This document shows positions 24,998-25,435 of a stretch of DNA of 25,435 nucleotides, one piece after another. Below the pieces are notes generated by a model that saw only the letters and a program-made list of their open reading frames with translations, did no database searches and was not told the DNA's origin. Location of the stretch: assembly GCA_036388295.1 (NCBI GenBank), contig DASVSC010000068.1, positions 1 through 25,435 on the forward strand, in the 5' to 3' direction. Each line of letters begins with the position of its first letter. The first letter of the stretch is position 1. Both the position numbers and the translations under genes were made by a program. This DNA is from RYN-431 sp036388295 (lineage in GTDB: Bacteria > Planctomycetota > Phycisphaerae > Tepidisphaerales > Tepidisphaeraceae).

Positions 24998-25210
24998 ACG
25001 CTGACCTTTTCTGGCGGCAATGCGCCACGGGTCAGAAGACATATCACGTGCCGCGGCCGGTGAGCCGTGATCGAGTGAGTTCCGCCCGGAATCGGCCGCC
25101 TGGCGCGCGAGGCGGCATCCGGTCTATCGACCCTAAGGGCCATAACGTTTATCCGATCTTCCGAACGGCCCGTTCGTGCCCGGCGGGGGTTTGCCGTAGA
25201 CTTCCGCCCC

Positions 25211-25435
25211 ATGAAAATCGGCACGTACTACTACCCCGAGCAATGGCCCCGCGAGCAGTGGGAACGGGACTTCGACAAGATCGCGGCGATGGGCCTCAAG
25301 ATCGTCCATATGGCCGAGTTCGCCTGGCTGAGTTTGGAGCCGTCGCCGGGGCAGTTCACGTTCGATTGGCTGAGCGAATGCGTGGAGATGGCGGCCGCGC
25401 GGAAGCTGGACGTGATCCTCTGCACGCCCACCGCC
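25211..25435 (+). CDS. Beta-galactosidase, glycoside hydrolase family 42 (5' part)
   Basis: The first 75 codons of a gene that runs off the right edge. MKIGTYYYPEQWPREQWERD (split here as MKIGTYYYPEQW and PREQWERD) is the GH42 N-terminus. It continues with MAEFAWLSLEPSPGQFTFDWL and DVILCTPTA, which match strands one to three of the barrel. GH42 enzymes hydrolyse beta-galactosides or related arabinosides, mostly in the cytoplasm. No signal peptide is present. ATG 25211 has no SD (CTTCCGCCCC before it). The catalytic glutamates lie beyond the window. The preceding 213 bases (24998-25210) form the divergent promoter region with the acyltransferase gene. Confidence 0.92.
   Translation, partial: MKIGTYYYPEQWPREQWERDFDKIAAMGLKIVHMAEFAWLSLEPSPGQFTFDWLSECVEMAAARKLDVILCTPTA

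Overview
The window looks like a chromosomal segment of a GC-rich planctomycete, probably a Phycisphaerae-type lineage. This is inferred from two PEP-CTERM sorting signals, a pseudopilin-like protein ending in a degenerate H-X9-DG-type motif, frequent absence of Shine-Dalgarno sequences, multi-gene transport operons with very large FtsX-type permeases, and hairpin repeats of the kind seen in such genomes. I found no rRNA, tRNA or CRISPR array.

Layout. Positions 1-2156 (minus) hold a secreted PEP-CTERM glycoside-hydrolase-like protein that runs off the left edge. A divergent exported alpha/beta hydrolase follows (2402-3187), then about 325 bases of non-coding hairpins. A coupled minus-strand pair (4924-3513) encodes an FtsX/MacB-type ABC ATPase and a pseudopilin-like membrane-anchored protein. 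From about 9.58 kb down to 4.98 kb lies the most unusual region: at least nine gene cassettes, all on the minus strand, separated by eight complete and one truncated ~100-bp imperfect inverted repeats. These have the architecture of integron attC sites. No integrase gene is in the window, so as seen this is a CALIN (cluster of attC sites lacking an integrase) or the inner part of a larger chromosomal integron. The cassettes encode a C-type-lectin-like PEP-CTERM protein, two small membrane proteins, a membrane-anchored protein, a SUKH-type immunity protein, a frameshifted zinc-ribbon gene coupled to a small protein, and three further small soluble proteins. Several cassette genes take their stop codon from the R'' core and a few take their start codon from the R' core.

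From 20.05 kb down to 10.5 kb runs a minus-strand operon: a 1668-residue FtsX-type permease with an N-terminal M28-like domain that seems to have lost its metal ligands, an OPT-like polytopic transporter, an unknown 309-residue protein, a PqqD-like protein, and a second FtsX permease. Its missing ATPase may be the one at 4924-4112, now separated by the cassette array and one plus-strand gene. A peptide-handling or export role for the set is plausible but inferred.

The right part (20.4-25.4 kb) is ordinary: a PilZ-like protein, an ankyrin-repeat lipoprotein, a strong hairpin between convergent genes, a Tat-exported Mn-type superoxide dismutase, a lipoprotein, a two-span membrane protein, an acyltransferase-3 family membrane protein, and the start of a GH42 beta-galactosidase.
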